This document shows positions 9,418 through 17,399 of a stretch of 64,000 nt of DNA, in pieces (within the stretch, counting starts at the first letter, position 1; the number at the start of each line of letters is the position of its first letter). Location of the stretch: the NCBI RefSeq assembly GCF_020991275.1, contig NZ_JAJLQY010000010.1, forward strand, positions 248,001 to 312,000. Reading direction: 5' to 3'. A model generated the notes under the pieces. The model searched no databases and was not told the origin of the DNA. It was given only the letters and a program-made list of their open reading frames with translations. Made by a program: the position numbers and the translations under genes. This DNA is from Actinocorallia sp. API 0066 (lineage in GTDB: Bacteria; Actinomycetota; Actinomycetes; Streptosporangiales; Streptosporangiaceae).

Positions 9418-9657
9418 GTGCGTGATCCGGAGTTGGTTTCCTGCGCCCAGCGCGCGGCGAGTGAGCTGGAGCGTGCCTGGCAGCGCTGGCGGCACGCCCA
9501 CGGCATGGCCGAGGGCCCGGCGCCGGAGTCGGTCGCCAGCTACGTCGCGCACTCCATCGACCATCCGTGGGGCAGGCCGCGCGTCGTGCTCGGCCTGGAC
9601 GCCGAGGAGGCGCGGGCGCTGGCGGCGCTGCTCGGCCGGGAGGACGCGGTCGCCTGA
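9418..9657 (+). CDS. Small conserved actinobacterial protein, function unknown
   Basis: 79 residues from GTG 9418, behind a purine-rich stretch (AGGGGGG) about 8 bases upstream. The product is helical and charged (ERAWQRWRHAHG), followed by an SIDHPWGRPRVVLGLDAEEARALAALLGR segment. The mix of conserved-looking motifs and good codon bias indicates a real gene. I do not recognise a named domain. It is flanked by a LacI regulator and an amidase gene with no obvious shared role. Confidence 0.65.
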   Translation: MRDPELVSCAQRAASELERAWQRWRHAHGMAEGPAPESVASYVAHSIDHPWGRPRVVLGLDAEEARALAALLGREDAVA

Positions 9658-9720
9658 GGGGGGTGGGAGGGGTGTTCGCGGACCGCCCGCCCCTCCTCCG
9701 TCGTTTCCCCATAGACTGGG

Positions 9721-9739
9721 TCGGTTCATAACGAACCGA
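9721..9739. promoter_or_regulatory. Inverted repeat just downstream of a -10-like box, amidase promoter
   Basis: TCGGTTC and GAACCGA form a perfect 7-bp inverted repeat with a 5-nt spacer. It begins a few bases after a -10-like TAGACT (9712-9717) and ends 16 bases before the amidase start. The position fits an operator or a short 5' hairpin; the regulator is unknown. Confidence 0.35.
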
Positions 9740-9755
9740 TCACGGGGAGTCGATC

Positions 9756-10559
9756 TTGGGTACGGGACGCAGGGCACTGGCTGCCGTCACCGCGGCGGGC
9801 GCGATGTGCCTCACCGCCTGCGGTACCGGCGGCGAGGGTGCCGTGAAGGCGGCTCCGCCGACCGTGAACGGCGCGGAGCAGCCGACCACGCCCGCCGCGC
9901 GGCCGGGCGATCCGGTGCGCGGCAAGACCATCGTGCTCGACCCGGGCCACAACGGCGGTCCGGTGAGCGGCAGGCAGGTCTTTGTGGGCAACGGCTACAA
10001 GGCGTGCGACACGTCGGGCACCTCGACGAACGCCGGGTACACCGAGCACGCGTTCACCTGGGACGTCGCCAAACGCACCCAGAAGCTGCTGGAGCGGCGC
10101 GGCGCGAACGTCTACCTCACCCGGCAGGACGACAAGAGCTCGGGCCCCTGCGTGGATGAGCGGGCCAAGTTCGGCAACGACAAGAACGCGGGCGCGGTGA
10201 TCTCCATCCACGCCGACGGGGCCGCCCCGAACGGCCATGGCTTCCACGTCATCGCGCCGAAGGCGGTGCCGGGCTACAACGAGAAGATCGTGAAGCCGTC
10301 GCTGCGGCTGGCCAAGGACGTCAGGGCGTCCTACCGGCAGGTGACGGGCATGCCGTACTCGACGTACACGGGCGGCGGGCAGGGCCTGACGATCCGGGAC
10401 GACCTGGGCGGCCTCAACCTGTCGACGGTCCCGAAGGTCTTTGTGGAGACCGGCAACATGCGCAACAAGGGCGACGCGGCGAAGCTGAGCGATCCGAAGT
10501 TCCGGCAGAAGATCGCCGTCTCGCTGGCCGACGGCCTGAACACGTTCTTCAAGCAGTAG
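9756..10559 (+). CDS. N-acetylmuramoyl-L-alanine amidase, lipoprotein (Amidase_3)
   Basis: 267 residues from a TTG with a GGGGAG site. The N-terminus is a lipoprotein signal with lipobox LTAC, so the enzyme is anchored outside the membrane. The Amidase_3 zinc ligands are visible: His in LDPGHNGG, Glu in GYTEHAF and His in ISIHADG, with the catalytic Glu in VETGNM. It would cut the bond between muramic acid and the stem peptide in peptidoglycan. It converges with purM; only 6 bases separate the two stops. Confidence 0.9.
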   Translation: MGTGRRALAAVTAAGAMCLTACGTGGEGAVKAAPPTVNGAEQPTTPAARPGDPVRGKTIVLDPGHNGGPVSGRQVFVGNGYKACDTSGTSTNAGYTEHAFTWDVAKRTQKLLERRGANVYLTRQDDKSSGPCVDERAKFGNDKNAGAVISIHADGAAPNGHGFHVIAPKAVPGYNEKIVKPSLRLAKDVRASYRQVTGMPYSTYTGGGQGLTIRDDLGGLNLSTVPKVFVETGNMRNKGDAAKLSDPKFRQKIAVSLADGLNTFFKQ

Positions 10560-10565
10560 GCCGCC

Positions 10566-11591
10566 TCAGGCGAGGACGGCGTTGCCCGAGCCCTCGGTGA
10601 TCTCGCCGAGCACCCAGGCGGGCAGCCCGCGTGCGGCGCACAGGGCGAGCGCCGCGTCGGCGGCCTCGGCCGGGACGATCGCGGCCATGCCGACGCCCAG
10701 GTTGAACGTCCGGTCCAGGTCGGCGGGGGCGACCTGGCCGTAGCGGGCTAGGATCTGGAAGATCGGCGGCACCGTCCAGGAGTCGCGGCGCAGGGCGGCG
10801 TCCACGGTGGGCGGCAGCGAGCGGGCCAGGTTGGCGGCGAGCCCGCCGCCGGTGATGTGCGCGAACGCGTGCACGAGGCCCGCCCCCGCCAGCGCCAGGC
10901 AGTCCAGCGCGTAGATCCGGGTGGGGGTGAGCAGTTCCTCCCCGACCGTCCCGGCCAGCTCGGCGGGGGTGGCCTCCAGCGTCAGGGACGACTCGCGCAG
11001 GATGTGCCGGACGAGGGAGTACCCGTTGGAGTGGATGCCGGAGGACGCCATCGCGATGACGACGTCGCCGGGCACGACCCTGTCCGGACCGAGCAGCGCG
11101 TCGGCCTCCACAACGCCCGTGGCGGCCCCCGCGACGTCGAACTCGTCGGGTTCCAGCAGGCCGGGGTGTTCGGCCGTCTCGCCGCCGACCAGGGCCGTCC
11201 CGGCCAGCACGCAGGCGTCGGCGATGCCCCCGACGATCTCGGCGATCCGCTCGGGCACGACCTTGCCGCAGGCGATGTAGTCGGTCATGAACAGCGGCTC
11301 GGCCCCGCAGACGGCCAGGTCGTCCACGACCATGCCGACGAGGTCGTGGCCGATGGTGTCGTAGCGGCCGAGGCGGCGGGCGAGGTCGACCTTGGTGCCC
11401 ACGCCGTCGGTGGAGGTCGCCAGGAGCGGCCTGCGGTACTTCAGGAGCGCGGAGGCGTCGAACAGCCCGGCGAAGCCGCTGGCGTCGTCCACGCACTCGG
11501 GGCGGCGCGACCGCGCGACCCGCGACTTCATCAGCTCGACGGCCCGCTCCCCTGCGGCGATGTCGACTCCGGCGGCCTCGTACGTGCTCAA
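10566..11591 (-). CDS. purM: Phosphoribosylformylglycinamidine cyclo-ligase (AIR synthetase)
   Basis: 341 residues. Catalyses the ATP-dependent closure of FGAM to AIR, the fifth step of purine synthesis. Motifs include the YEAAGVDIAAGE opening, LLATSTDGVGTKVDLA, NDLAV-like VGMVVDDLAVCGAEPLFMTDY, and the HITGGGLAANLARSLP and FNLGVGM signatures near the end. It lies about 95 bp downstream of purF on the same strand, so the two are probably one operon. Confidence 0.96.
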   Translation of the reverse strand: MSTYEAAGVDIAAGERAVELMKSRVARSRRPECVDDASGFAGLFDASALLKYRRPLLATSTDGVGTKVDLARRLGRYDTIGHDLVGMVVDDLAVCGAEPLFMTDYIACGKVVPERIAEIVGGIADACVLAGTALVGGETAEHPGLLEPDEFDVAGAATGVVEADALLGPDRVVPGDVVIAMASSGIHSNGYSLVRHILRESSLTLEATPAELAGTVGEELLTPTRIYALDCLALAGAGLVHAFAHITGGGLAANLARSLPPTVDAALRRDSWTVPPIFQILARYGQVAPADLDRTFNLGVGMAAIVPAEAADAALALCAARGLPAWVLGEITEGSGNAVLA

Positions 11592-11685
11592 CTGCGGTCC
11601 TTAGATCGGGGTTCGTATCGGGTTCGGCCGGGGGGCTGACGCGCGACGGCCGCCGCGCCCCAGCGCGACGGCCTACCGGAGACGG

Positions 11686-13140
11686 CTACTGCGCGACGAC
11701 TTCGAGGACGTGCTTGCCGCGCGCGGACTCCTCGACGGGGATCGGGTAGACCCCGTCGAAGCACGCCCTGCACAGCCTGTCCTTGGGCTGCTCGGTGGCC
11801 TGGACGAGCCCTTCGAGGGAGATGTAGCCGAGGGAGTCGGCGCCCAGGGAGGCGCGCACCTCCTCGACGTTGAGGTTGCCCGCGATGAGTTCGGCGCGGG
11901 TGGCGAAGTCGATGCCGTAGAAGCAGGGCCAGCGCACCGGCGGGCTGGAGATCCGCACGTGCACCTCGGCGGCCCCGGCCTCGCGCAGCATCCTGACGAT
12001 GGCCCGCTGGGTGTTGCCGCGCACGATCGAGTCGTCCACCACGACGAGGCGCTTGCCCGCGATGGCCTCGCGCAGCGGGTTCAGCTTGAGCCTGATGCCG
12101 AGCTGCCTGATCGTCTGGGACGGCTGGATGAACGTCCTGCCGACGTAGGAGTTCTTGACGAAGCCCTGCCCGTAGGGGATGCCGGACGCTTCGGCGTACC
12201 CGATCGCGGCGGGGGTGCCGGACTCGGGCGTGGGGATCACCAGGTCGGCCTCGACCGGGTGCTCCTTGGCCAGCAGGCGGCCGACCTCGACCCGGGTGGC
12301 CTGCACGGACCGTCCGGCGATGGTGGTGTCGGGGCGGGCCACGTAGACGTACTCGAAGACGCAGCCCTTGGGCCGGGGCTCGGCGAACCGCTCCGAGCGC
12401 AGCCCGTCGGCGTCGACCGCGATGATCTCGCCGGGCTCGACCTCGCGGACGAACTGGGCGCCGATGATGTCCAGGCCGGCCGTCTCGGAGGCGACGGCCC
12501 AGCCGCGCTCCAGGCGGCCCAGGACGAGCGGGCGGATGCCCTCGGGGTCGCGCGCCGCGTACAGGGTCTGCTCGTCCATGAAGACGAGCGAGAAGGCGCC
12601 GCGGGTGTGCGGGAGGATCTCGTGCGCCGCGGCCATCGGGCCGCCCTCGCGGGTGGCCAGGAGCGCGGTGAGGACCTCGGTGTCGGTGGTGGCGGTCAGC
12701 TCGCCGGGGGCGAGCCGGGCGGCCAGCTCGGGGGTGTTGATCAGGTTGCCGTTGTGCGCCAGCGCCAGCGAGCCGCTGTCGGTGGACCGGAAGGTCGGCT
12801 GGGCGTTCTCCCAGGTGGGGGAGCCGGTGGTGGAGTAGCGGCAGTGGCCGAGCGCCATGTGGCCGCGCAGGGTGGACAGGACGGACTCGTCGAAGACCTG
12901 GGAGACCAGGCCCATGTCCTTGAACACGACGATGCGGGCGCCGTCGCTCACGGCGATCCCCGCGGACTCCTGGCCCCGGTGCTGGAGCGCGTAGAGGCCG
13001 TAGTAGGCGAGCTTGCTGACTTCGGCGGTGGCCGCGGCGTCCGGGGGCACCCAGACGCCGAAGACGCCGCAGGCGTCCTGCGGACCTTTGTCGGAGGGAT
13101 CGAGCTCATGGCTCAGACGTCCATCGGCGCGGCGCGACAT
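11686..13140 (-). CDS. purF: Amidophosphoribosyltransferase
   Basis: 484 residues from an ATG at 13140, chosen because it gives the usual short propeptide ending just before the catalytic Cys of CGVFGVW. Residues about 25-250 are the Ntn glutamine amidotransferase domain (ALQHRGQESAGIAV, GHCRYSTTG, ALAHNGNLIN). The rest is the phosphoribosyltransferase domain with the PRPP loop VVVDDSIVRGNT. Cys residues for an iron-sulfur cluster appear in KDRLCRACFDG and the CEVHVRISSPPVRWPC-like stretch. It catalyses the committed step of purine synthesis and is followed by purM. Confidence 0.96.
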   Translation of the reverse strand: MSRRADGRLSHELDPSDKGPQDACGVFGVWVPPDAAATAEVSKLAYYGLYALQHRGQESAGIAVSDGARIVVFKDMGLVSQVFDESVLSTLRGHMALGHCRYSTTGSPTWENAQPTFRSTDSGSLALAHNGNLINTPELAARLAPGELTATTDTEVLTALLATREGGPMAAAHEILPHTRGAFSLVFMDEQTLYAARDPEGIRPLVLGRLERGWAVASETAGLDIIGAQFVREVEPGEIIAVDADGLRSERFAEPRPKGCVFEYVYVARPDTTIAGRSVQATRVEVGRLLAKEHPVEADLVIPTPESGTPAAIGYAEASGIPYGQGFVKNSYVGRTFIQPSQTIRQLGIRLKLNPLREAIAGKRLVVVDDSIVRGNTQRAIVRMLREAGAAEVHVRISSPPVRWPCFYGIDFATRAELIAGNLNVEEVRASLGADSLGYISLEGLVQATEQPKDRLCRACFDGVYPIPVEESARGKHVLEVVAQ

Positions 13141-13228
13141 GAAAGCCAGTTTAGGGTCTGTGAGCAGATGCTTTTTAAGCGACCCTTGCATGGCGATTCG
13201 GCTGCCCCCGCGCCTCAAGGGGAAACCT

Positions 13229-13606
13229 GTGCCTATGACGTCGCCCGGCCCCCACAGCGCTTTCGGCGCCCCTCCGCACGGCCTCGGCCGCACCGCCCTC
13301 GTGCTGGGCGCCCTCGGGCTGCTGACCTTCTGGATGTGCGGTCTCGGCATGCTCCTGGCGCTGGCCGGGATCGGCTGGGGTGTGGCGGCCGTCACGCGGC
13401 GTCAGGGGAGGGGTTTCGGCTATGCCGGAATAGCGCTTTCCCTCACCGCGCTCGCGGTGGCGTCGGCGGCGCTCGTGTGGTTCGGGAGGCAGGCCGCCGA
13501 TTGCAGCGGGCGCTACCAGTCGAGCTTCGAGCGGTCCACCTGCCTGGACGCCCGGTTCCCGCTCCTCAAGGCGCACCGGGTGGGAGCAGCGGGAGCAGGC
13601 CGCTGA
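13229..13606 (+). CDS. Small two-TM membrane protein (DUF4190-like)
   Basis: 125 residues from a GTG with AAGGGGA upstream; an ATG two codons later is an alternative start. A Pro/Gly-rich head precedes two hydrophobic helices (ALVLGALGLLTFWMCGLGMLLALAGIGWGVAAV and AGIALSLTALAVASAALVWF) split by a basic loop. This is the DUF4190 layout. The C-terminal 80 residues face outside or inside with one Cys pair. Its last 41 bases overlap the sterol-carrier gene on the other strand. Confidence 0.65.
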   Translation: MPMTSPGPHSAFGAPPHGLGRTALVLGALGLLTFWMCGLGMLLALAGIGWGVAAVTRRQGRGFGYAGIALSLTALAVASAALVWFGRQAADCSGRYQSSFERSTCLDARFPLLKAHRVGAAGAGR

Positions 13607-13961
13607 GGTCGGCCCTGGTGCCGGTGGCGTGGACGCTGCCGTCCGCGACGGCCTCGGCCCAGCCCGTCGCGCCGGTGGCGAGCCGGACGAAGGTGCGCGC
13701 GTCGGTCTCGACGACGTTGGGCGGGGTGCCTCGGGTGTGCCGGACGCCCTCGACGCATTGCACCGCCGCGTAGGGCGGAATCCTGACTTCTACCGATTTA
13801 CCTGGTGCTTTCTCGGTCAAAAGGCCAAGAAGATACTTCACGGTAGCCTTCTCCACCCCGCGTCCCGGACTGGCACCCTCGGCGTACGCCGCCAACGTCC
13901 GCGCGAGGGCCTCCGCACCCTCGGCGCCGCCAGCAAAGTTCCCGACAACTCCCCCATTCAC
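13566..13961 (-). CDS. Sterol-carrier-like family protein
   Basis: 131 residues. The C-terminal 80 residues carry the SCP2-like pattern seen in an actinobacterial family next to purF: VEVRIPPYAAVQCVEGVRHTRGTPPNVVETDARTFVRLATGATGW. The N-terminal part is helical and Ala-rich. In Streptomyces a protein of this family sits beside purF/purM, and the same neighbourhood here supports the call. The ligand is unknown. Confidence 0.8.
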   Translation of the reverse strand: MNGGVVGNFAGGAEGAEALARTLAAYAEGASPGRGVEKATVKYLLGLLTEKAPGKSVEVRIPPYAAVQCVEGVRHTRGTPPNVVETDARTFVRLATGATGWAEAVADGSVHATGTRADLSGLLPLLPPGAP

Positions 13962-14035
13962 GCGGACGACGTTACACGCGGCCTCGCGGACCGGTAGAAA
14001 TATGCCGGTTAGGTCGATCTTTCGAGGTGTTGACG

Positions 14036-15670
14036 ATGTCCGACGTCCTGCCGCTGCAACCCGGAGATCCCGGTCGGCTCGGCGACCACGTCCTGGAAGG
14101 GCGGCTCGGTGAGGGCCGCCGTGGTGTGGTCTTCCGCGGCGTCGCCGACGGCCCGCCCGTCGCCGTCAAGCTGCTGCACACCCGGCTCGGCGGCGATCCC
14201 GGCGCGCGCGCCGAGTTCCTGCGCGAGACGCTGGCGGCGCGCGGCGTGACGGGGTCGCGGATCGCGCGGCCGCTCGCCGCCGACGTGGCGGGTGACTGGC
14301 CCTACGTGGTGAGCGAGCTCGTCGCGGGGCCGTCGCTCCAGCAGATGATCGTGTCGGCGGGGCGCGGCGACCGGGCGACGGTCGAACGGCTCGCCGTCGG
14401 GATCGCGCTGGGCCTGGCCGCCCTGCACAAGGCGGGCATCGCCCACCTCGACCTGAAGCCGTCGAACATCCTGATCACCGCCGAAGGGCCGGTGCTCACG
14501 GACATCGGGATAGCGCGCGCGCTCGCGGCGGGCGGCGTCCCGGCCGACCCGGGCGTGCCGTCCTTCCAGGCGCCCGAGCAGCTCACCGGCGCGGGTGTGG
14601 GGCCCGGCACCGACCTGTGGTCCTGGGCCGCGGTCATCGCCACCGCCGCCTCGGGCAAGCCGCCCTTCGGCGACGACAGGGCCGACACGGTGGCCACCCG
14701 GATCACCTCTTCCGAGCCGGAGCTGCACAAGCTGCCCGACTCCGTGCGCGACCTGGTGATCATGGGCCTGAGCAAGGACCCCTTCCGGCGGCCCACCGCC
14801 GACACCGTCCTGCAGACCCTGCTGCGGCGCGGCCTGGAACTGCCGCCCGCGCAGCTCGCGGAGGCCGAGGCGCTGCTCGCGGCGCCCGTCCCGGCCGACC
14901 CCTGGTCGTCGGTGCCGCCGCCGCAGCCCTCCACCGACGTCAGGACCGAGACGGGCTCCTTCGCGGCCATCCCCGCGATCCCCCCGCCCACCGACCCCTC
15001 GGTCGACCCGTTCGCCGGGCCGTACCTGCCGCCCGCCCCGGAGCGCGCCGAGTGGCCGGAGCCCGTCCCGGCGGCGCTTCCGGTGCCCGTCGCGACGGCG
15101 GCGCCCGCCGCGCCCGCCGCGCCGCAGGCGGCGACCGCCCTGTGGGAGCGGCCTCCCGCGCCGCCGCCCGCCAGCTCGTCCTCGGTGCCCGCCCCGGCGC
15201 GGGCTGCCGTCGCGCTGTTCGAGAACGGCCCGAGCAAGAAGGTCGGCGCACTCGCCCTCGTCTCCGTGGTCGGCATCGTCGTGCTGACGCTCGCGCTGGC
15301 CGGGCGCGGCGGGTCCGACGACAAGCCGGAGGCGCAGCACGGGTCGGCCGAGCCCGCGGCGCCGTCCGAGGCGTTCGAGGGCACCTGGGAGGGCATGGCG
15401 ACCAACCAGTCCGGCGCCAGGTTCAGCATCCGCGTGACGTTCAACGGCGAAGGCAGGGCCACGACGAAGATCGGCGTGGGAGGCTGCGTAGGCAAACTCA
15501 CCAAAACCGGTGGCGAGGGCAAGGCCATGACCATGGCGTTCAAGCGGACCGAGGGACAGTGCACCCCCGGAACCGTCACGATGACCGACAAGGGCGACGG
15601 CAGCCTTCAGTACCTGTGGGTGAAACCCGGAACCGACCGCCGTTACGAGGCGCTGCTCAAGCGCCCGTGA
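14036..15670 (+). CDS. Membrane-anchored serine/threonine protein kinase with atypical catalytic motifs
   Basis: 544 residues from ATG 14036; a GTG at 14027 is possible. Kinase domain about 18-280: glycine loop GRLGEGRRGVVF, ATP-binding K45 in VAVKLL, catalytic loop HLDLKPSN (about 137-144) with Leu replacing the usual Arg of HRD, and DIG replacing DFG. A Pro/Ala-rich linker, one transmembrane helix (about 400-425) and a roughly 110-residue extracellular domain with two Cys complete it. The catalytic Asp and Lys are kept, so activity is likely despite the unusual motifs. The outer domain may sense a wall or lipid ligand. Confidence 0.88.
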   Translation: MSDVLPLQPGDPGRLGDHVLEGRLGEGRRGVVFRGVADGPPVAVKLLHTRLGGDPGARAEFLRETLAARGVTGSRIARPLAADVAGDWPYVVSELVAGPSLQQMIVSAGRGDRATVERLAVGIALGLAALHKAGIAHLDLKPSNILITAEGPVLTDIGIARALAAGGVPADPGVPSFQAPEQLTGAGVGPGTDLWSWAAVIATAASGKPPFGDDRADTVATRITSSEPELHKLPDSVRDLVIMGLSKDPFRRPTADTVLQTLLRRGLELPPAQLAEAEALLAAPVPADPWSSVPPPQPSTDVRTETGSFAAIPAIPPPTDPSVDPFAGPYLPPAPERAEWPEPVPAALPVPVATAAPAAPAAPQAATALWERPPAPPPASSSSVPAPARAAVALFENGPSKKVGALALVSVVGIVVLTLALAGRGGSDDKPEAQHGSAEPAAPSEAFEGTWEGMATNQSGARFSIRVTFNGEGRATTKIGVGGCVGKLTKTGGEGKAMTMAFKRTEGQCTPGTVTMTDKGDGSLQYLWVKPGTDRRYEALLKRP

Positions 15671-15686
15671 TCTTCCGGTTCGTGAC

Positions 15687-15698
15687 CATCACGTGATG
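15687..15698. promoter_or_regulatory. 12-bp palindrome upstream of the secreted peptidase gene
   Basis: CATCACGTGATG is a perfect palindrome lying 60 bp before the GTG of the peptidase gene and just ahead of a -10-like TTTACTCT. It could be an operator; no cognate regulator is adjacent. Confidence 0.3.
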
Positions 15699-15757
15699 TC
15701 TGGGTTTACTCTTTGCGGAACTGCCCCCCGATCCGCAGTGGGCGAGAGGAGACGAGT

Positions 15758-16666
15758 GTGACCCCCGTCCGGCGCAGGGCCGGGACCGCGCTGCTGGCGA
15801 TCGGCGCCGCGCTCCTGCTGGCCGCCCCCTCCTCCGGGGTGCCCTCGGCGCTGCCGAACGATCCCGACAAGCTCAAGTCCCTCACCCAGCAGATGAACAA
15901 GCTGGACAAACAGCTGGGCGGTGAGCTTGAGGAGCTGAAGGGCATCCGCCTGGAGGCGCGCAAGGCGATCAAACGCCAGCAGGATCTCGCGGACGACCTG
16001 GAACGGTCGCGCACCGTCGTCACCCGCCTGGCCTCCAGCCAGTACATGGCGAGCGGCGTCGACCCGACCCTCGCGGTGCTGCAGACCGGCGACCCCGAGG
16101 AGATCCTCGGCGGCATGGCCATGGTCGAGCACCTCTCGACGAACGAGTCGAACCGGACGAACCAGATCCAGGAGCTGGTCGACAGGTACACCGAGGCGGC
16201 CAACGAGGCGAAGCTGAAGATCCAGAAGATGGAGGACACCATCGAGGATCTCAACAGCCGCAAGGACAAGATCCGCAAGCTCATCGCGAAGTACCAGCCG
16301 ACCCCGATGGTCGGGAACACCGGCCTCACCGCACGGCTCGTCGCGCTGCGCACCGCGGTCCTCGACGAGTTCGGCGCGTTCCCCACGATCGGCTGCCTAC
16401 GCCCCGGCGACCCGCAGGACCACGGGTCGGGCCGCGCCTGCGACTTCATGGAGAGCCTCGGCGGCCGGATGCCGACCGCCGACAGGGTCGCGCACGGCGA
16501 CGCCGTCGCCGCCTTCGCCATCAAGAACGCGGCCAGGTACGGCGTGAAGTACGTGATCTGGCGGCAGCGGATCTACGACATGCGCAGGCCCGGCTGGGCC
16601 GCCATGCCGAACCGGGGCAGCATCACCCAGAACCACTACGACCACGTGCATATCTCGGTGTTCTAA
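15758..16666 (+). CDS. Secreted coiled-coil protein with M15/ARB_07466-like C-terminal domain
   Basis: 302 residues from GTG 15758 with a GAGAGGAG site. A Sec signal peptide (TALLAIGAALLLAAPSSG) is followed by a long charged coiled coil (about 35-175) like those in actinobacterial wall hydrolases. The C-terminal domain contains GCLRPGDPQDHGSGRACDFM and ends NHYDHVHISVF. The conserved His/Asp residues of these two segments match the zinc site of M15-type peptidases in the ARB_07466 family. It probably acts on peptidoglycan cross-links outside the cell. A strong hairpin follows its stop. Confidence 0.82.
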   Translation: MTPVRRRAGTALLAIGAALLLAAPSSGVPSALPNDPDKLKSLTQQMNKLDKQLGGELEELKGIRLEARKAIKRQQDLADDLERSRTVVTRLASSQYMASGVDPTLAVLQTGDPEEILGGMAMVEHLSTNESNRTNQIQELVDRYTEAANEAKLKIQKMEDTIEDLNSRKDKIRKLIAKYQPTPMVGNTGLTARLVALRTAVLDEFGAFPTIGCLRPGDPQDHGSGRACDFMESLGGRMPTADRVAHGDAVAAFAIKNAARYGVKYVIWRQRIYDMRRPGWAAMPNRGSITQNHYDHVHISVF

Positions 16667-16726
16667 GACATTCGGTGTTCTAGGCCCCTCGGTGCGCTGA
16701 GCGCCCCGCACGGCCCCTAACGCGAA

Positions 16727-16760
16727 CGAGGGACCCTCCCGACCCGGGAGTGGTCCCTCG
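16727..16760. terminator. Bidirectional hairpin between convergent genes
   Basis: CGAGGGACC and GGTCCCTCG form a perfect 9-bp outer stem, with a second stem CTCCC/GGGAG inside. It lies between the convergent peptidase and flavin-reductase genes and lacks a T-run, as is common for actinomycete terminators. Confidence 0.75.
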
Positions 16761-16777
16761 TGCCGTCCGCGGCGGGC

Positions 16778-17323
16778 TCAGGGCGTCACGGCGGCCCTGG
16801 CGGCCGCGGCGTGCGCCGCCCCGGCGAGCACCGCGCCGTGCGCGGCCGCCCAGCGCGCGACCGCGTCGCCGCCGTCCGGCTCGGCCGAGCTGACGACGGC
16901 GTAGACGGCCCGGGTCGGGACGCTCGCGCCCAACTCCACCAGCAGGGGCCGGAGCGTCGTCTCGGGGGCGAGCGCGTGGTGCGGGGAGCCGCCGGTCATC
17001 ACGGGAACCGCGACCGTCCCGGCCAGGCCGTCCGTCGGGTACCTGTCGAGGAACGCCTTGAGCAGGCCCGTGTAGGCGGCCTTGTACGTCGGGGAGGCGA
17101 CGATCACGAAGTCGCTGGAGGCCACCTCGGCGTTCAGCGCCGCGACCTCCTCGTCGGCCCAGTCGAACAGGCGGCCCGCGTGGTCCGCGAGGTCCACGAC
17201 CCGGCGCTCGACCGGGCCCGCGACCGGCGCGACGGCGTCGGCCACCGCGTCGGCGACGGCCTCGGCCACCGCGAGCGTGCGCGACCGCGCCTTGGGATTT
17301 CCGACCAGGACTGTCACTCTCAT
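16778..17323 (-). CDS. NAD(P)H-dependent FMN reductase
   Basis: 181 residues with a flavodoxin-like fold. The FMN phosphate loop is visible as VGNPKARSRTLAVAEAVADAV, and the isoalloxazine-contact loop as VASPTYKAAYTGLLKAFLDRYP, followed by MTGGSPHHALAPE. Such enzymes supply reduced FMN to two-component monooxygenases or sulfonate systems, but none are adjacent. The repeated AVADAVADAV stretch near residue 25 is a low-complexity duplication. A second, unrelated-length member lies at 57587-58171. Confidence 0.85.
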   Translation of the reverse strand: MRVTVLVGNPKARSRTLAVAEAVADAVADAVAPVAGPVERRVVDLADHAGRLFDWADEEVAALNAEVASSDFVIVASPTYKAAYTGLLKAFLDRYPTDGLAGTVAVPVMTGGSPHHALAPETTLRPLLVELGASVPTRAVYAVVSSAEPDGGDAVARWAAAHGAVLAGAAHAAAARAAVTP

Positions 17324-17358
17324 CCGGCCATTATGCAGACTTTTCCGGTAGGAAAAGG

Positions 17359-17385
17359 GCGCCGTCCCACCGGGTGGGACGGCGC
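17359..17385 (-). terminator. Terminator downstream of purL
   Basis: GCGCCGTCCCAC and GTGGGACGGCGC make a perfect 12-bp stem with a 3-nt loop, 15 bases past the purL stop. Read on the minus strand it is followed by CCCTTTTCC, a T-rich tail that fits intrinsic termination of the pur transcript. Confidence 0.85.
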
Positions 17386-17399
17386 GTCCGTCACTTGCG

